From positions 20,218,169-20,282,168 of the forward strand of contig NC_133288.1 of the NCBI RefSeq assembly GCF_005239225.2: a stretch of DNA of 64,000 bases, given 5' to 3'. Positions 63,560 to 64,000 of this stretch are shown piece after piece (positions within the stretch are counted from its first letter, which is position 1; each line of letters opens with the position of its first letter). A program made the position numbers and the translations under genes. Source of the stretch: Populus alba (Eukaryota > Streptophyta > Magnoliopsida > Malpighiales > Salicaceae). Below the pieces are notes generated by a model. It did not search any database, was not told the origin of the DNA, and was given only the letters and a program-made list of their open reading frames with translations.

Positions 63560-63780
63560 AAAGTCTGTTTATTTTTGTGTTTGGGAAATATTTTTTAAAA
63601 AAATTGAATTTATTTTTCTCTTTTACTTCAAATTAATTTTTTTTTATATTTTTAGATCATTTTGATGTATTAATATTAAAAATATTTTTTTAAAAAAATG
63701 TATTATTTTAATATATTTACAAAAAAAACATACTTTAAAAAACAACTACTATTACACTATCAAACAACCCTAAATAAAAT
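63560..63780 (-). repeat. MITE-like repeat copy (family M), minus orientation, near full length
   Basis: Left end TGTTTATTTTTGTGTTTGGG, core ATTTTGATGTATTAATATTA, right end ACTTTAAAAAACAACTACTA and then CACTATCAAACAACCC. Lies 40 bp from an oppositely oriented copy. Confidence 0.75.
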
Positions 63781-64000
63781 TGCAATGATGAACATGCCGT
63801 GAATGAGTCTCACGATTTGGTATTTGCATGACTAGTATATATATCCAACTTATATATTTAACAAGGATTATGCAATCATAGATGCATTATTTTCTTCCAT
63901 TCTCACGTTTTCAATTTCTTTGAGTTGAAACTATACATAAAGAGCAATGCTAGATTTTCGAAAATCATGTGATGAAGAGATTTTCTCAGATTATTTCCAC
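63781..64000. other. Window edge, no gene seen
   Basis: Short mixed-composition stretch without recognised features. Confidence 0.4.

Overview
The window is a piece of plant nuclear genome, almost certainly from Populus or a close relative in the Salicaceae. It is AT-rich, with long intergenic stretches littered with one short AT-rich MITE-like family (about 20 copies), a tRNA-derived SINE of a type I associate with Salicaceae, and repeats that I recognise as common in poplar. The genes have eudicot-type GT-AG introns. The species assignment is inference from repeat content; the gene identities rest on protein motifs and on close resemblance to Arabidopsis proteins.

Layout. 1-11.7 kb: gene-free, holding a ~870 bp transposon-like element (2830-3702), MITE copies, and a ~500 bp sequence present twice (6949-7452 and 9120-9612). 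12.5-30.5 kb, + strand: one complete 18-exon gene for a SPIRRIG-type BEACH-WD40 protein (spliced CDS 10,737 nt, 3578 aa). 31.5-34.4 kb, + strand: an intronless gene for a DYW-class PPR protein matching the chloroplast editing factor OTP86. 34.4-56.7 kb: a 22 kb interval without protein genes but with two MIR167 precursor hairpins (about 41.0 kb and 51.6 kb, both + strand), a duplicated 1.9 kb block (36.06-37.98 kb, repeated at 41.61-47.19 kb with ~2.4 kb inserted, including a decayed LINE), and a second duplicated pair of ~600 bp (54.2 and 55.7 kb). 56.7-59.9 kb, - strand: an intronless autoinhibited-type Ca2+-ATPase gene like ACA12/ACA13. 59.9-64 kb: the ATPase promoter with a long AT microsatellite, then gene-free DNA with MITE copies and a well-preserved SINE.

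How it fits together. The most informative aspect is gene order. In Arabidopsis, OTP86 (AT3G63370), MIR167b (AT3G63375) and ACA12 (AT3G63380) are consecutive loci, and MIR167a (AT3G22886) lies close to ACA13 (AT3G22910). Here one locus holds OTP86, a MIR167b-like hairpin, a MIR167a/d-like hairpin and one ACA12/13 gene. This suggests an ancestral tandem MIR167 pair that was partitioned between two duplicated segments in the Arabidopsis lineage. The genes do not form a biochemical pathway: SPI acts in endosome/P-body-linked cell morphogenesis, OTP86 in plastid RNA editing, miR167 in auxin response through ARF6/ARF8, and the ATPase in calcium efflux.

I found no CRISPR array, tRNA, rRNA or prokaryotic-type operon, and no convincing new protein family. 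The novelty candidates are the MIR167 locus architecture and the repeat structures.
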